This document shows positions 50,535 through 57,697 of a stretch of DNA of 64,000 nt, piece after piece (within the stretch, counting starts at the first letter, position 1; every line of letters begins with the position of its first letter). A program made the translations under genes and the position numbers. The DNA lies in contig CAZUJL010000003.1 of NCBI GenBank assembly GCA_964620045.1, positions 124,001 to 188,000 of the forward strand. The letters run 5' to 3'. The notes beneath the pieces were generated by a model that saw only the letters and a program-made list of their open reading frames with translations, was not told where the DNA came from and did no database searches. This DNA is from VFKU01 sp964620045. GTDB taxonomy: Bacteria > Hydrogenedentota > Hydrogenedentia > Hydrogenedentales > GCA-2746185.

Positions 50535-52028
50535 ATGGCGGTAGCAACGAAACCACAAACCAAAACCGCGCGCGCCGCGGAGTTCCTCTCCAGCCCGCGC
50601 AAACTGCTCATCAACGGCCAATGGGTTCCGGCGGCGTCCGGCAAGACCTTTGCCGCGGTGAACCCGGCCACGGGCGACGAGCTCGTGCAGGTCGCCGAAG
50701 GCGACAAGGCCGACATCGACAAGGCCGTCGCCGCCGCGCGCAAGGCCTTCGATTCCGGCCCGTGGCGCAAGATGCGTCCGAATGAACGTACCAAGCTGCT
50801 GTGGAAACTTTCCGAATTGATCCTGCAGCACCAAGACGCCCTCGCCGAGCTCGAGTCGCTCGACAACGGCAAGCCCTTCACCATCGCGAAGGCGGTGGAC
50901 GTCGCGGCGTCGGCCGAACAGTTCCAATACATGGCCGGCTGGGCGACGAAGATCGACGGCCGCACGATGACGCTCTCGGCCCCCGGCACCTTCGGCTACA
51001 CGCTGCGCGAGCCGGTCGGCGTCTGCGGTCAGATCATCCCGTGGAACTTCCCGCTGCTAATGGCCGCGTGGAAATTGGCCCCGGCCCTCGCCGCGGGTAA
51101 CTGCGTCGTGTTGAAGCCGGCCGAGCAGACCCCGCTCACCGCGCTGCTCCTCGGCGAGCTTTGCGTTGAAGCAGGCTTCCCCGCGGGTGTCGTCAACGTC
51201 GTCACCGGCTTCGGTGAGACGGCGGGCGCCGCGCTCTCCGGCCACAAGGACGTGAACAAGGTCGCGTTCACCGGTTCGACCGAAGTCGGCAAGATCATCA
51301 TGCGGGCCGCCTCCGGCAACCTGAAGAAGGTCACGCTCGAACTCGGCGGCAAGGCCCCGAACATCGTATTCTCGGATGCCGACATGGGCGCCGCCACCGC
51401 TGGCGCGGCCATGGCCATCTTCTTCAACCAGGGCCAGGTCTGCTGCGCGGGCTCCCGCCTCTACGTCGAAAAGAAGTCCTTCGACACCGTCGTCGGCGGC
51501 CTTGTCGACGCGGCCAAGAACATGAAGCTGGCGCCGGGCATGGATCCCACGTGCCAGATGGGTCCGCTCGTGTCCGACGAACAGCTTGATCGCGTCACCG
51601 GCTTCGTCGAACGCGGCAAGAAAGCCGGCGCCACGGCGCTGGTCGGCGGCGAACCGGCGGGCGGCTCGGGCTACTTCTACAAGCCGACCGTGCTCACCAA
51701 CGTGAAGCCGGACATGGAAGTCGTCCGCGAAGAAATCTTCGGACCGGTCGTGGTCGCGAGCCCCTTCGACGATCTCGATGAACTCGCGCGCCAGGCCAAC
51801 GACACGCCGTACGGCCTCAGCGCGGGCATCTGGACGCAGGACATCAAGAAGGCGCACGCGATGGCCGGCAAACTGCAAGCCGGCACGGTGTGGATCAACT
51901 GCTACAACGTGTTCGATCCGCATCTTCCGTTCGGCGGTTACAAAGAATCCGGTCTCGGCCGCGAAATGGGCCCCGAAGTGCTCGAACACTACACGCAGGT
52001 CAAGGCCGTCGTCGTCGGCGGAATGTAA
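50535..52028 (+). CDS. NAD(P)-dependent aldehyde dehydrogenase
   Basis: A 497-residue ALDH of the class 1/2 and betaine/phenylacetaldehyde dehydrogenase group. It oxidises aldehydes to acids. GQIIPWNFPLLMAAWKLAPA, VLKPAEQTPL and AFTGSTEVGKII form the cofactor site. The general base is Glu269 (VTLELGGKAPN) and the nucleophile Cys303 (NQGQVCCAGSR). EEIFGPVVVASPF and HLPFGGYKESGLGREMG complete the signature. The ATG is preceded by acaaggag. An extended -10 promoter and a strong terminator frame it as a single-gene unit. The aldehyde is not predictable. Confidence 0.96.
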   Translation: MAVATKPQTKTARAAEFLSSPRKLLINGQWVPAASGKTFAAVNPATGDELVQVAEGDKADIDKAVAAARKAFDSGPWRKMRPNERTKLLWKLSELILQHQDALAELESLDNGKPFTIAKAVDVAASAEQFQYMAGWATKIDGRTMTLSAPGTFGYTLREPVGVCGQIIPWNFPLLMAAWKLAPALAAGNCVVLKPAEQTPLTALLLGELCVEAGFPAGVVNVVTGFGETAGAALSGHKDVNKVAFTGSTEVGKIIMRAASGNLKKVTLELGGKAPNIVFSDADMGAATAGAAMAIFFNQGQVCCAGSRLYVEKKSFDTVVGGLVDAAKNMKLAPGMDPTCQMGPLVSDEQLDRVTGFVERGKKAGATALVGGEPAGGSGYFYKPTVLTNVKPDMEVVREEIFGPVVVASPFDDLDELARQANDTPYGLSAGIWTQDIKKAHAMAGKLQAGTVWINCYNVFDPHLPFGGYKESGLGREMGPEVLEHYTQVKAVVVGGM

Positions 52029-52045
52029 TCGACACTAATAACACA

Positions 52046-52087
52046 CCGGCCGCTGGAGCAAAAACTCCAGCGGCCGGTTTCTTTTAT
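52046..52087 (+). terminator. Rho-independent terminator after aldehyde dehydrogenase
   Basis: A perfect 13-bp stem (52046-52058 with 52065-52077), a CAAAAA loop and a tail TTTCTTTTATT. It starts 17 nt after the stop codon. The tail runs into the 3' end of the convergent hypothetical gene. Confidence 0.9.
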
Positions 52088-52515
52088 TCAGAATCGCGAT
52101 GTAGCAATTCGATTGCAGGGAGATAGGGGGTCACAACATCGATCACGTCGTCTTCGGTACAGATACGGTAATGCGATGCCTTCTCGACCTGTTCCTTCAT
52201 CAGTGGATCGGAGGTAACCAAAAAATCCATGTAACGTGAGCGAGTAAGTGTTCGGATAGGGCCTTGGTCGCCGATCTCGTAATCGTCCCACGCGGTGTAA
52301 GACTCGTCGAGCACTTGCCAAGCGAGTGGGCGTTCGAACGTAATGAGAAATACACGACTGTCCTCTGTAATCTCAATGGGCTTCGCCCAAATTTCACCAA
52401 TAACGTGCTCGTCGTGTGCTGACGTTATGCCTTCCGCGAGCCTGAGACACAGATTTTCACGCAAGACTATGGACTGTAGAAACCACGAACGTTGTCCGTC
52501 TAGGGGGCTTTGCAT
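52084..52515 (-). CDS. Hypothetical protein, no family recognised
   Basis: A 143-residue soluble protein with no signal, membrane segment or motif I recognise. It is acidic, with aromatic residues such as ITFERPLAWQVLDESYTAWD in the middle and a conserved-looking SRYMDFLVTSD. The ATG is immediately after the stop of the GNAT gene on the same strand, so it is very likely translated with it. The DNA is visibly less GC-rich than the neighbours and uses more A/T-ending codons, suggesting recent acquisition. Small acidic proteins of this kind include immunity proteins, but nothing here proves it. Confidence 0.6.
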   Translation of the reverse strand: MQSPLDGQRSWFLQSIVLRENLCLRLAEGITSAHDEHVIGEIWAKPIEITEDSRVFLITFERPLAWQVLDESYTAWDDYEIGDQGPIRTLTRSRYMDFLVTSDPLMKEQVEKASHYRICTEDDVIDVVTPYLPAIELLHRDSE

Positions 52516-53136
52516 TTAGATCGCCCGCTCCATGCGGATGTGATTCGCGACGCGCGCGTGCTTGTTCTGTAGCTTCGATTCGCGCTCGACGACGTCCTTG
52601 AAGCCCATGCGCAGATACAGTTCCCGCGCGCGCGGGTTCTCGACGCTGACATCCAACCCCGCGACCGTCCGACCGAGCGCCTTGCCCTCGTCCAGCAGAT
52701 GCTGCACGAGTTTCACGCCGAGCCCGCGGCTGCGCATCTCCGGGGCAATGCCGAGATGCGCGATATAGTGCAGTTTGCCCTTCGGCGGCTGCACGACCTT
52801 CTCGACCTGCAACGCCCGCCGCACCACGCCCGCGCCATGCCACGGCCCGTAGGTGCCAAACACCGCGCGCATGCCCGTCAACAGAAACGGCAACGCGTTC
52901 TCGCCGCTGAACTGCGCGCCGATCCCGACCACCTCGCCGCCCAGCTCAACCGTACGGTGGTGCGTATACCCAAACTCGCCGAGATTCCGCACGAACGCAT
53001 ACCGCAGAAAATCGAACACATCGCTCTTCGCCTGCGCCACGCACACATAATCAAACGCCGCCGGCCCAGAGCTGTACATGAGCGGCAACGCGGCTTCGAC
53101 GTCGTCAGGACGGGAGGGACGAACAATAGGTTCCAT
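52516..53136 (-). CDS. GNAT family N-acetyltransferase
   Basis: A 206-residue acetyltransferase. The acetyl-CoA-binding motif A is HLGIAPEMRSRGLGVKLVQHL near residue 130. VENPRARELYLRMGFKDV is motif B, the typical end of the GNAT fold. The N-terminal ~100 residues (SGPAAFDYVCVAQ, FLRYAFVRNLGEFGY) are a less usual lead-in. It acylates an amine with acetyl-CoA; the acceptor is unknown. It leads the two-gene unit with the hypothetical gene at 52084. Confidence 0.9.
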   Translation of the reverse strand: MEPIVRPSRPDDVEAALPLMYSSGPAAFDYVCVAQAKSDVFDFLRYAFVRNLGEFGYTHHRTVELGGEVVGIGAQFSGENALPFLLTGMRAVFGTYGPWHGAGVVRRALQVEKVVQPPKGKLHYIAHLGIAPEMRSRGLGVKLVQHLLDEGKALGRTVAGLDVSVENPRARELYLRMGFKDVVERESKLQNKHARVANHIRMERAI

Positions 53137-53196
53137 AGGCCGCGAATACTAACACGAGCCTCTGCGGCTCCGCGCCTCCGCGTGAGAGAAGTGGCC

Positions 53197-53553
53197 TTAC
53201 TTCGCCGCGTGCGCGGCGATCGCCTTCTCGATGTTCTCGCCGTTGATGTCGAAGTGGGAGGTGTGCCACGCGACGCGGCCCTGATCGAGAAGGAGAATCT
53301 GCGGCGATTGGTGCTCGACACCAATTTTTTCCGCGAGCGCTTTGCTCACGGGGCGCGCCTCGATGACTTTGATCATGTAGAACGGCGGAAGTTCCGCGCC
53401 CGCGGATTCGCACTTGGCGATGTACTCATGCGTCCGCCGCAGCGCCCCGGCCGACACCGGACACGCCGTGCTGTGCTTGAAAATGAACACCGGATGCTCC
53501 GCCGACGCCGCCAGCGCCGCATCCATCTGATCCATCGTGGTGATTTCGGTCAT
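53197..53553 (-). CDS. ytxJ: YtxJ/BrxC-type monothiol bacilliredoxin
   Basis: A 118-residue thioredoxin-fold protein. The start at 53553 gives MTEITTMDQMDAAL. FIFKHSTACPVSAGALRR contains the active-site cysteine (Cys31). The family motif is TCPIS; here it is ACPVS. PPFYMIKVIEARPVSKALAE and IGVEHQSPQILLLDQGR with VAWHTSHFDI complete the family pattern. In Bacillus, YtxJ (BrxC) removes bacillithiol from proteins. Its presence suggests that this organism uses bacillithiol or a related thiol. The methyltransferase gene is 74 nt upstream on the same strand. Confidence 0.87.
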   Translation of the reverse strand: MTEITTMDQMDAALAASAEHPVFIFKHSTACPVSAGALRRTHEYIAKCESAGAELPPFYMIKVIEARPVSKALAEKIGVEHQSPQILLLDQGRVAWHTSHFDINGENIEKAIAAHAAK

Positions 53554-53626
53554 GAGGCGATCCTCTGCCTGAATTCTACCCCAAACCGCTCTCCCACAGA
53601 TGAACACAGATTTACACAGATGAATT

Positions 53627-54247
53627 TCATCCGCTTTTTGTCGCCACGCCCTGATACAGATACCCCGCCCAGCGCGGCGCGTTGTCCATGTAGTACTTGT
53701 CCAGTTTCGTAATCTGAAAATGCGCGTCCTGGATCATCGTCTGCGCATTTCGGTTCAGGTGGCAGCCGTCGCCGATGATTTTCCAGTACGGCGTCAATCG
53801 GTTCTGCGTACGCTGGATTTTCGGATCGTCCGCGAGCCCATGCTCCACGAAAAACATCTTGCCCTGCGGGCGCAGAATGCGCCGCAGCTCCGACAGCGCC
53901 TTCATTGCATCCGGAATGCTGCACAGCGTCCACGTGCACACGACCGTATCGAAACTCGCATCGTCGATCGGCAGCGACTCCGCATTCAGCACGCGGCAAT
54001 CCACCTCAATGCCCGATTCCGCGATCCGCCGCTGGGCGCGCTTGCCCATCGCGGGGTTCACGTCCGCCGTGGTGATTTTCTTTACCGTGTTCGGATAGTG
54101 CCGCAGGTTTAGCCCCGTGCCAAATCCGATCTCAAAAATATCACCCGACACCTCGCCCAGCACGGCTGCACGCACCTTGCGCATGTCCTTGTTCGACATC
54201 GCAAAATCGATCACGCGCGGGAAGATATAGCGGCTGTAGAAGCTCAT
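53627..54247 (-). CDS. Class I SAM-dependent methyltransferase
   Basis: A 206-residue methyltransferase (Methyltransf_11 type). SAM-binding motif I is IFEIGFGTGLNLRHYP near residue 38, followed by TTADVNPAM. SFDTVVCTWTLCSIPD is motif II/III, and ELRRILRPQGKMFFVEHG the post-III segment. RLTPYWKIIGDGCHLNR near the C-terminus recalls the METTL7/thiol-methyltransferase-like group. N-terminal YSRYIFPRVIDFAM may contact the membrane. The substrate is unknown. Upstream is the palindromic repeat shared with miaB. Confidence 0.88.
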   Translation of the reverse strand: MSFYSRYIFPRVIDFAMSNKDMRKVRAAVLGEVSGDIFEIGFGTGLNLRHYPNTVKKITTADVNPAMGKRAQRRIAESGIEVDCRVLNAESLPIDDASFDTVVCTWTLCSIPDAMKALSELRRILRPQGKMFFVEHGLADDPKIQRTQNRLTPYWKIIGDGCHLNRNAQTMIQDAHFQITKLDKYYMDNAPRWAGYLYQGVATKSG

Positions 54248-54318
54248 GCGATTCTCCTGTCACTAATGAAACCCCAAATGTTATCGGCGATCAACGTGAA
54301 GACGCGTACCATCCCTTT

Positions 54319-54400
54319 TGTCATCCCCGCGAAAGCGGGGACCTCTCGATGAGCCTTAGCTGACGGTAGATGGGAGGTCCCCGCTTTCGCGGGGATGACA
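54319..54400. repeat. Paired TGTCATCCCCGCG-type palindromic repeats
   Basis: Two 27-bp sequences (54319-54345 and 54374-54400) are perfect reverse complements across a 28-nt spacer. Each begins TGTCATCCCCGC, contains its own CCCCGC-GAAA-GCGGGG hairpin and ends GGGGACCTC. The whole can fold as one long hairpin or two short ones. It lies between the methyltransferase and miaB genes, just before the miaB promoter. Confidence 0.85.
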
Positions 54401-54410
54401 GGAAGGAAAT

Positions 54411-54420
54411 TTGCTAAAAT
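54411..54420 (+). promoter_or_regulatory. Extended -10 promoter immediately before miaB
   Basis: TTGCTAAAAT ends 9 nt before the miaB ATG at 54430. A start site 6-7 nt downstream would give a transcript with almost no leader. The string is identical to that at 10053-10062. Confidence 0.45.
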
Positions 54421-54429
54421 CTCCCCGCT

Positions 54430-55773
54430 ATGTCCAAAAAAGCCTTCATCCAAACCTACGGCTGCCAGATGAACGAGCACGACACGCACCGCATGGTGGG
54501 TGTGCTCGAGGCCGAAGGCTTTGCGATGACCGAGCGCCCCGAGGACGCCGACCTCGTGCTCGTGAACACCTGCTCGGTGCGCCATTTGCCGGAGCACAAG
54601 GTATATAGCCAGCTCGGCCGCCTGCGCGAGATGAAGCAGGAGCGCCCCGGCCTCATCATCGGCGTCGGCGGCTGCGTCGCGCAACAGGAAGGGGAGAACA
54701 TCCTCGCGCGCGAGAAGGCGGTCGACCTCGTGTTCGGCCCCGACAACCTCTTCCGCCTGCCCGAGATGCTTGCGCGCGTCCGCGAGGGCGAGCGCGTGCT
54801 GATGACCAAGTGGCAGCCGCACGACAACCGCGTGAACAATTTCATCCCCGAAGAATGGGTCGAACAGGGCCACGTCGAAGCCTGCAAGGCCTTCCTCACG
54901 ATCACCAAGGGCTGCGATAACTTCTGCACCTTCTGCGTCGTGCCGTACACACGCGGCCGCGAAGTAAGCCGCGAGCCGGACAATATCCTGCGCGAGGCGC
55001 GCGCGCTCGTCGCGCAAGGTGCGAAGGAAATCTGGCTGCTCGGGCAGAACGTGAACTCGTACGAAGCGCGCGGCTGGGGATTCTATGAACTGCTCGACGC
55101 CGTGTCGCAGATCCCGGGCCTGCTGCGCGTGCGCTTTACGTCTCCGCATCCGAACGACTGGACGGATCGCCTCAGCGAACTGATGGCCACGCGCAAGACG
55201 ATCTGCAACCAGTTGCACCTGCCGTTTCAGTCCGGCTCGAACCGTCTGCTCGACCTGATGCGCCGCGGGCACACCGCCGACGATTATCTTCAGAAAATCC
55301 GCTACATGCGCTCGATCAATCCGACGCTCGAACTCAGCACGGACCTGATCGTGGGCTTCCCGACGGAAACCGAAGACGACTTCCAGCGTTCGATGGACGT
55401 GCTGCGCGAGGCGCGCTTCTCGATGTTTTTCCCCTTCAAATACTCGCCGCGGCCCAAGACCAAGGCCTCGGAAATGCCCGATGACGTGCCGCAGGAAGTG
55501 AAGGAAGAGCGCCTGCGCCAGGCGATCGCGCTGCAGGCCGAGCTGGACGTGGAAATGAAGTCCCGCCTCGTGGGCAGCGTGCAGGAAGTGCTGATCGACG
55601 AGGCCAGCACGAAGCAGCGCGGCGCGATGACGGGCCGCACGGACGGTTTCCGCCCGGTCTGCGTGCACGACGCGACGCCCGAAATTGGCGATCTCGTCCC
55701 CGTGCGGATTACGTCCGCGCGGGGGCATTGGCTCGACGGCGAAGTGTTGACTACGGCGGAGGCCCGCGTTTAA
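54430..55773 (+). CDS. miaB: tRNA-2-methylthio-N6-dimethylallyladenosine synthase MiaB
   Basis: A 447-residue radical-SAM methylthiotransferase that modifies A37 of tRNAs to ms2i6A. The N-terminal UPF0004 domain binds the auxiliary cluster through Cys12, Cys48 and Cys82 (YGCQMNEHD, NTCSVR, GGCVAQ). The radical-SAM cluster is held by Cys162, 166 and 169 (GCDNFCTFCVVPYTRGRE). NVNSYEARGWGF and HLPFQSGSNRLLDLMRR are conserved core segments. A C-terminal TRAM domain (~375-445) binds RNA. It is followed by pepA after 3 nt. The start is near-leaderless. Confidence 0.96.
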   Translation: MSKKAFIQTYGCQMNEHDTHRMVGVLEAEGFAMTERPEDADLVLVNTCSVRHLPEHKVYSQLGRLREMKQERPGLIIGVGGCVAQQEGENILAREKAVDLVFGPDNLFRLPEMLARVREGERVLMTKWQPHDNRVNNFIPEEWVEQGHVEACKAFLTITKGCDNFCTFCVVPYTRGREVSREPDNILREARALVAQGAKEIWLLGQNVNSYEARGWGFYELLDAVSQIPGLLRVRFTSPHPNDWTDRLSELMATRKTICNQLHLPFQSGSNRLLDLMRRGHTADDYLQKIRYMRSINPTLELSTDLIVGFPTETEDDFQRSMDVLREARFSMFFPFKYSPRPKTKASEMPDDVPQEVKEERLRQAIALQAELDVEMKSRLVGSVQEVLIDEASTKQRGAMTGRTDGFRPVCVHDATPEIGDLVPVRITSARGHWLDGEVLTTAEARV

Positions 55774-55776
55774 CCC

Positions 55777-57264
55777 ATGCGCTTGCACGTCATCGAACCC
55801 CGCCACGCGGCCTTCGAGATCGATGCCTGCCTCGTGCTGCCGATTTTTGAAGAATCCGATCCGAATCTCGGCACGGTCGCCAGCGAACGCGATCGCAAAG
55901 TGGTCGCGCAACGCATCGCGCGCGGCGCGTTCACCGGCAAGGCGAAGGAAGTCTATTACCTCGCCACGCCGGACAGTCCGTACGGCGGAATCCTCATCGT
56001 CGGCCTCGGCAAGCCGGATAAGTTCGACGCGGAAGTTCTGCGCCGCGCCGCCGGCAGTGCCGCTGCCGCGTTCGCCGCTGAGCGCCACAAGCACATCGTG
56101 CTCGATGCGTCTTCTCAGGATGCGCTACCGGTCGAGGCCTTCGTCGAAGGACTCATGCTCGCGCAGTACGACTTCACAGCGTTCAAAAAAGCAGACGACG
56201 CGCCGCCCACCGTGGTGCAGGAAATTACCGTGCTCGCGGCGGACGGCCTCGAAGATCTCCGCGAGGGCTGCGGCGCCACGGTACTCGCGTGTATGAACAC
56301 GAACTGGGCGCGCGACCTCGCGAACACGCCGCCGAACGTGCTCACGCCGCGCGTGCTTGCCGGCCATGCCGAGAGCCTCGCGAAGCAACTCGGCTGCCCG
56401 TGCACGATTTTCGATGAAGTAAAAATGAAAGAGCTCGGCATGAACGCGCTGCTCGGCGTGGGGCAGGGCAGTGCCGAACCGCCGCGCCTCATCCTGCTCG
56501 AGTACACGCCGGAGAAATACACGCGCACGGTCGCGCTCGTCGGCAAGGGCATCACGTTCGATACCGGCGGCATCAGCCTCAAGCCCGCGCCCGACATGCA
56601 CGAGATGAAGTACGACATGTGCGGCGCCGCGGCCGTGCTCGGCGCGTTCAAAACCATCGCGCAGGCCAAGCCGCACACGCGCGTGATTTGCGCCGTGCCC
56701 ACGGCGGAGAACCGCCCCGGCCCGACGGCGATTGTGCCGGGCGACATTCTGCGCGCGTACAACGGCAAGACGATCGAGGTGCTGAACACCGACGCGGAAG
56801 GTCGCTTGATTCTCTGCGACACAATCGCGTACGTCGAAAAAAATTACGCGCCCGACGCGATCATCGACATCGCCACGCTCACCGGCGCGGTCGTCGTGGC
56901 GTTCGGCCACTACATCGCCGGCATGTTCTCGAACGACGACCGGCTGACAGCCGAACTCACGCTCGCCGCGCGCGCGACGGGCGAGCGCCTGTGGCCGATG
57001 CCGATGGACGACGACTACACGCGCATGCTGAAAAGTCCGCACGCCGACCTCGCGAACATCGGCACGCGCGGGGTCGCGGGCTCGATCGTGGCCGCCTGTT
57101 TCCTCAAGGAATTCGTCGAAAAGACCCCGTGGGCGCACATCGATATTGCCGGCACCGCGTGGGGCGTGAAGCATATATCGTATCTCGATCCCGACCATGC
57201 CACAGGATATGGTGTACGCCTGCTGAGCCAGTGGGTCCTCGGCGAATCGCGCGCGTCGAACTAA
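55777..57264 (+). CDS. pepA: Leucyl aminopeptidase (M17, PepA type)
   Basis: A 495-residue cytosolic M17 aminopeptidase that removes N-terminal residues from peptides using two metal ions. The N-terminal domain spans ~1-170. The catalytic domain has the metal-binding lysine and aspartate in LVGKGITFDTGGISLKP, further ligands in MHEMKYDMCGAAAV, and the family signature NTDAEGRLIL (~residue 335) with its catalytic aspartate, glutamate and arginine. GTAWGVKHIS closes the domain. Three bases after miaB, so co-transcribed. Length and motifs are normal. Confidence 0.96.
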   Translation: MRLHVIEPRHAAFEIDACLVLPIFEESDPNLGTVASERDRKVVAQRIARGAFTGKAKEVYYLATPDSPYGGILIVGLGKPDKFDAEVLRRAAGSAAAAFAAERHKHIVLDASSQDALPVEAFVEGLMLAQYDFTAFKKADDAPPTVVQEITVLAADGLEDLREGCGATVLACMNTNWARDLANTPPNVLTPRVLAGHAESLAKQLGCPCTIFDEVKMKELGMNALLGVGQGSAEPPRLILLEYTPEKYTRTVALVGKGITFDTGGISLKPAPDMHEMKYDMCGAAAVLGAFKTIAQAKPHTRVICAVPTAENRPGPTAIVPGDILRAYNGKTIEVLNTDAEGRLILCDTIAYVEKNYAPDAIIDIATLTGAVVVAFGHYIAGMFSNDDRLTAELTLAARATGERLWPMPMDDDYTRMLKSPHADLANIGTRGVAGSIVAACFLKEFVEKTPWAHIDIAGTAWGVKHISYLDPDHATGYGVRLLSQWVLGESRASN

Positions 57265-57296
57265 CCGCGTTCGTACTCAATTTGGTCAATTCTCGA

Positions 57297-57325
57297 CTGA
57301 CAATTCCGCCCAACTTTGGTATTCT
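57297..57325 (+). promoter_or_regulatory. Housekeeping promoter upstream of the small membrane protein gene
   Basis: CTGACA (57297-57302) and TATTCT (57320-57325) are separated by exactly 17 bp. It would drive the small membrane protein, mtaB and larE. The leader would be about 100 nt. Confidence 0.55.
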
Positions 57326-57433
57326 CTTGCCGCTTTGGGTTGCGCGGCGGCGTTGGCCCCGGTGGGAGCAGTTGGAAGGGGCGGGCGCCGCACAGTTTTT
57401 GGTTTAGGCCTCGGGGGACGAGGAGCATGCCGT

Positions 57434-57667
57434 ATGGTGCTCGCCGCCACTGTGGCTGCGGTGTTCGTCCTGTTTGTAGTTGTCTACCGCCTGTGGGTTC
57501 TTAGCCGCTTTATGGATGGCGGCGCCAAGGCCGGTCAGATATTCTTCCTCACACTGGTCACCGGGATATGCCTCGTCACCAACGTCATCGGCCCCTTCGT
57601 GTTCGCGGCGCTCTTCGTCGCGTCGCTGGAACTGCGCACCTATATCTTCGCGCCGGCCAACGCCTGA
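57434..57667 (+). CDS. Small two-helix membrane protein, unknown function
   Basis: A 77-residue protein. The ATG at 57434 has gaggag about 8 nt upstream; the longer frame adds glycine-rich residues that look non-coding. It has two hydrophobic segments (VLAATVAAVFVLFVVVYRLW and a second, ICLVTNVIGPFVFAALFVAS) separated by a short GGAKAGQ loop. No family match. It lies 30 nt before mtaB and is probably co-transcribed with it. Confidence 0.6.
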   Translation: MVLAATVAAVFVLFVVVYRLWVLSRFMDGGAKAGQIFFLTLVTGICLVTNVIGPFVFAALFVASLELRTYIFAPANA

Positions 57668-57697
57668 CTCGTTCCTCTCAACCTCCGCGGGTGACGT

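Noticed and set aside
54244..56094. Long minus-strand open frame antisense to miaB, with a leader reading VIPAKAGT and PAFAGMT
   Set aside because: The frame lies opposite well-supported miaB and the start of pepA. The peptides are the usual translation of the palindromic repeat at 54319-54400, not a real protein.
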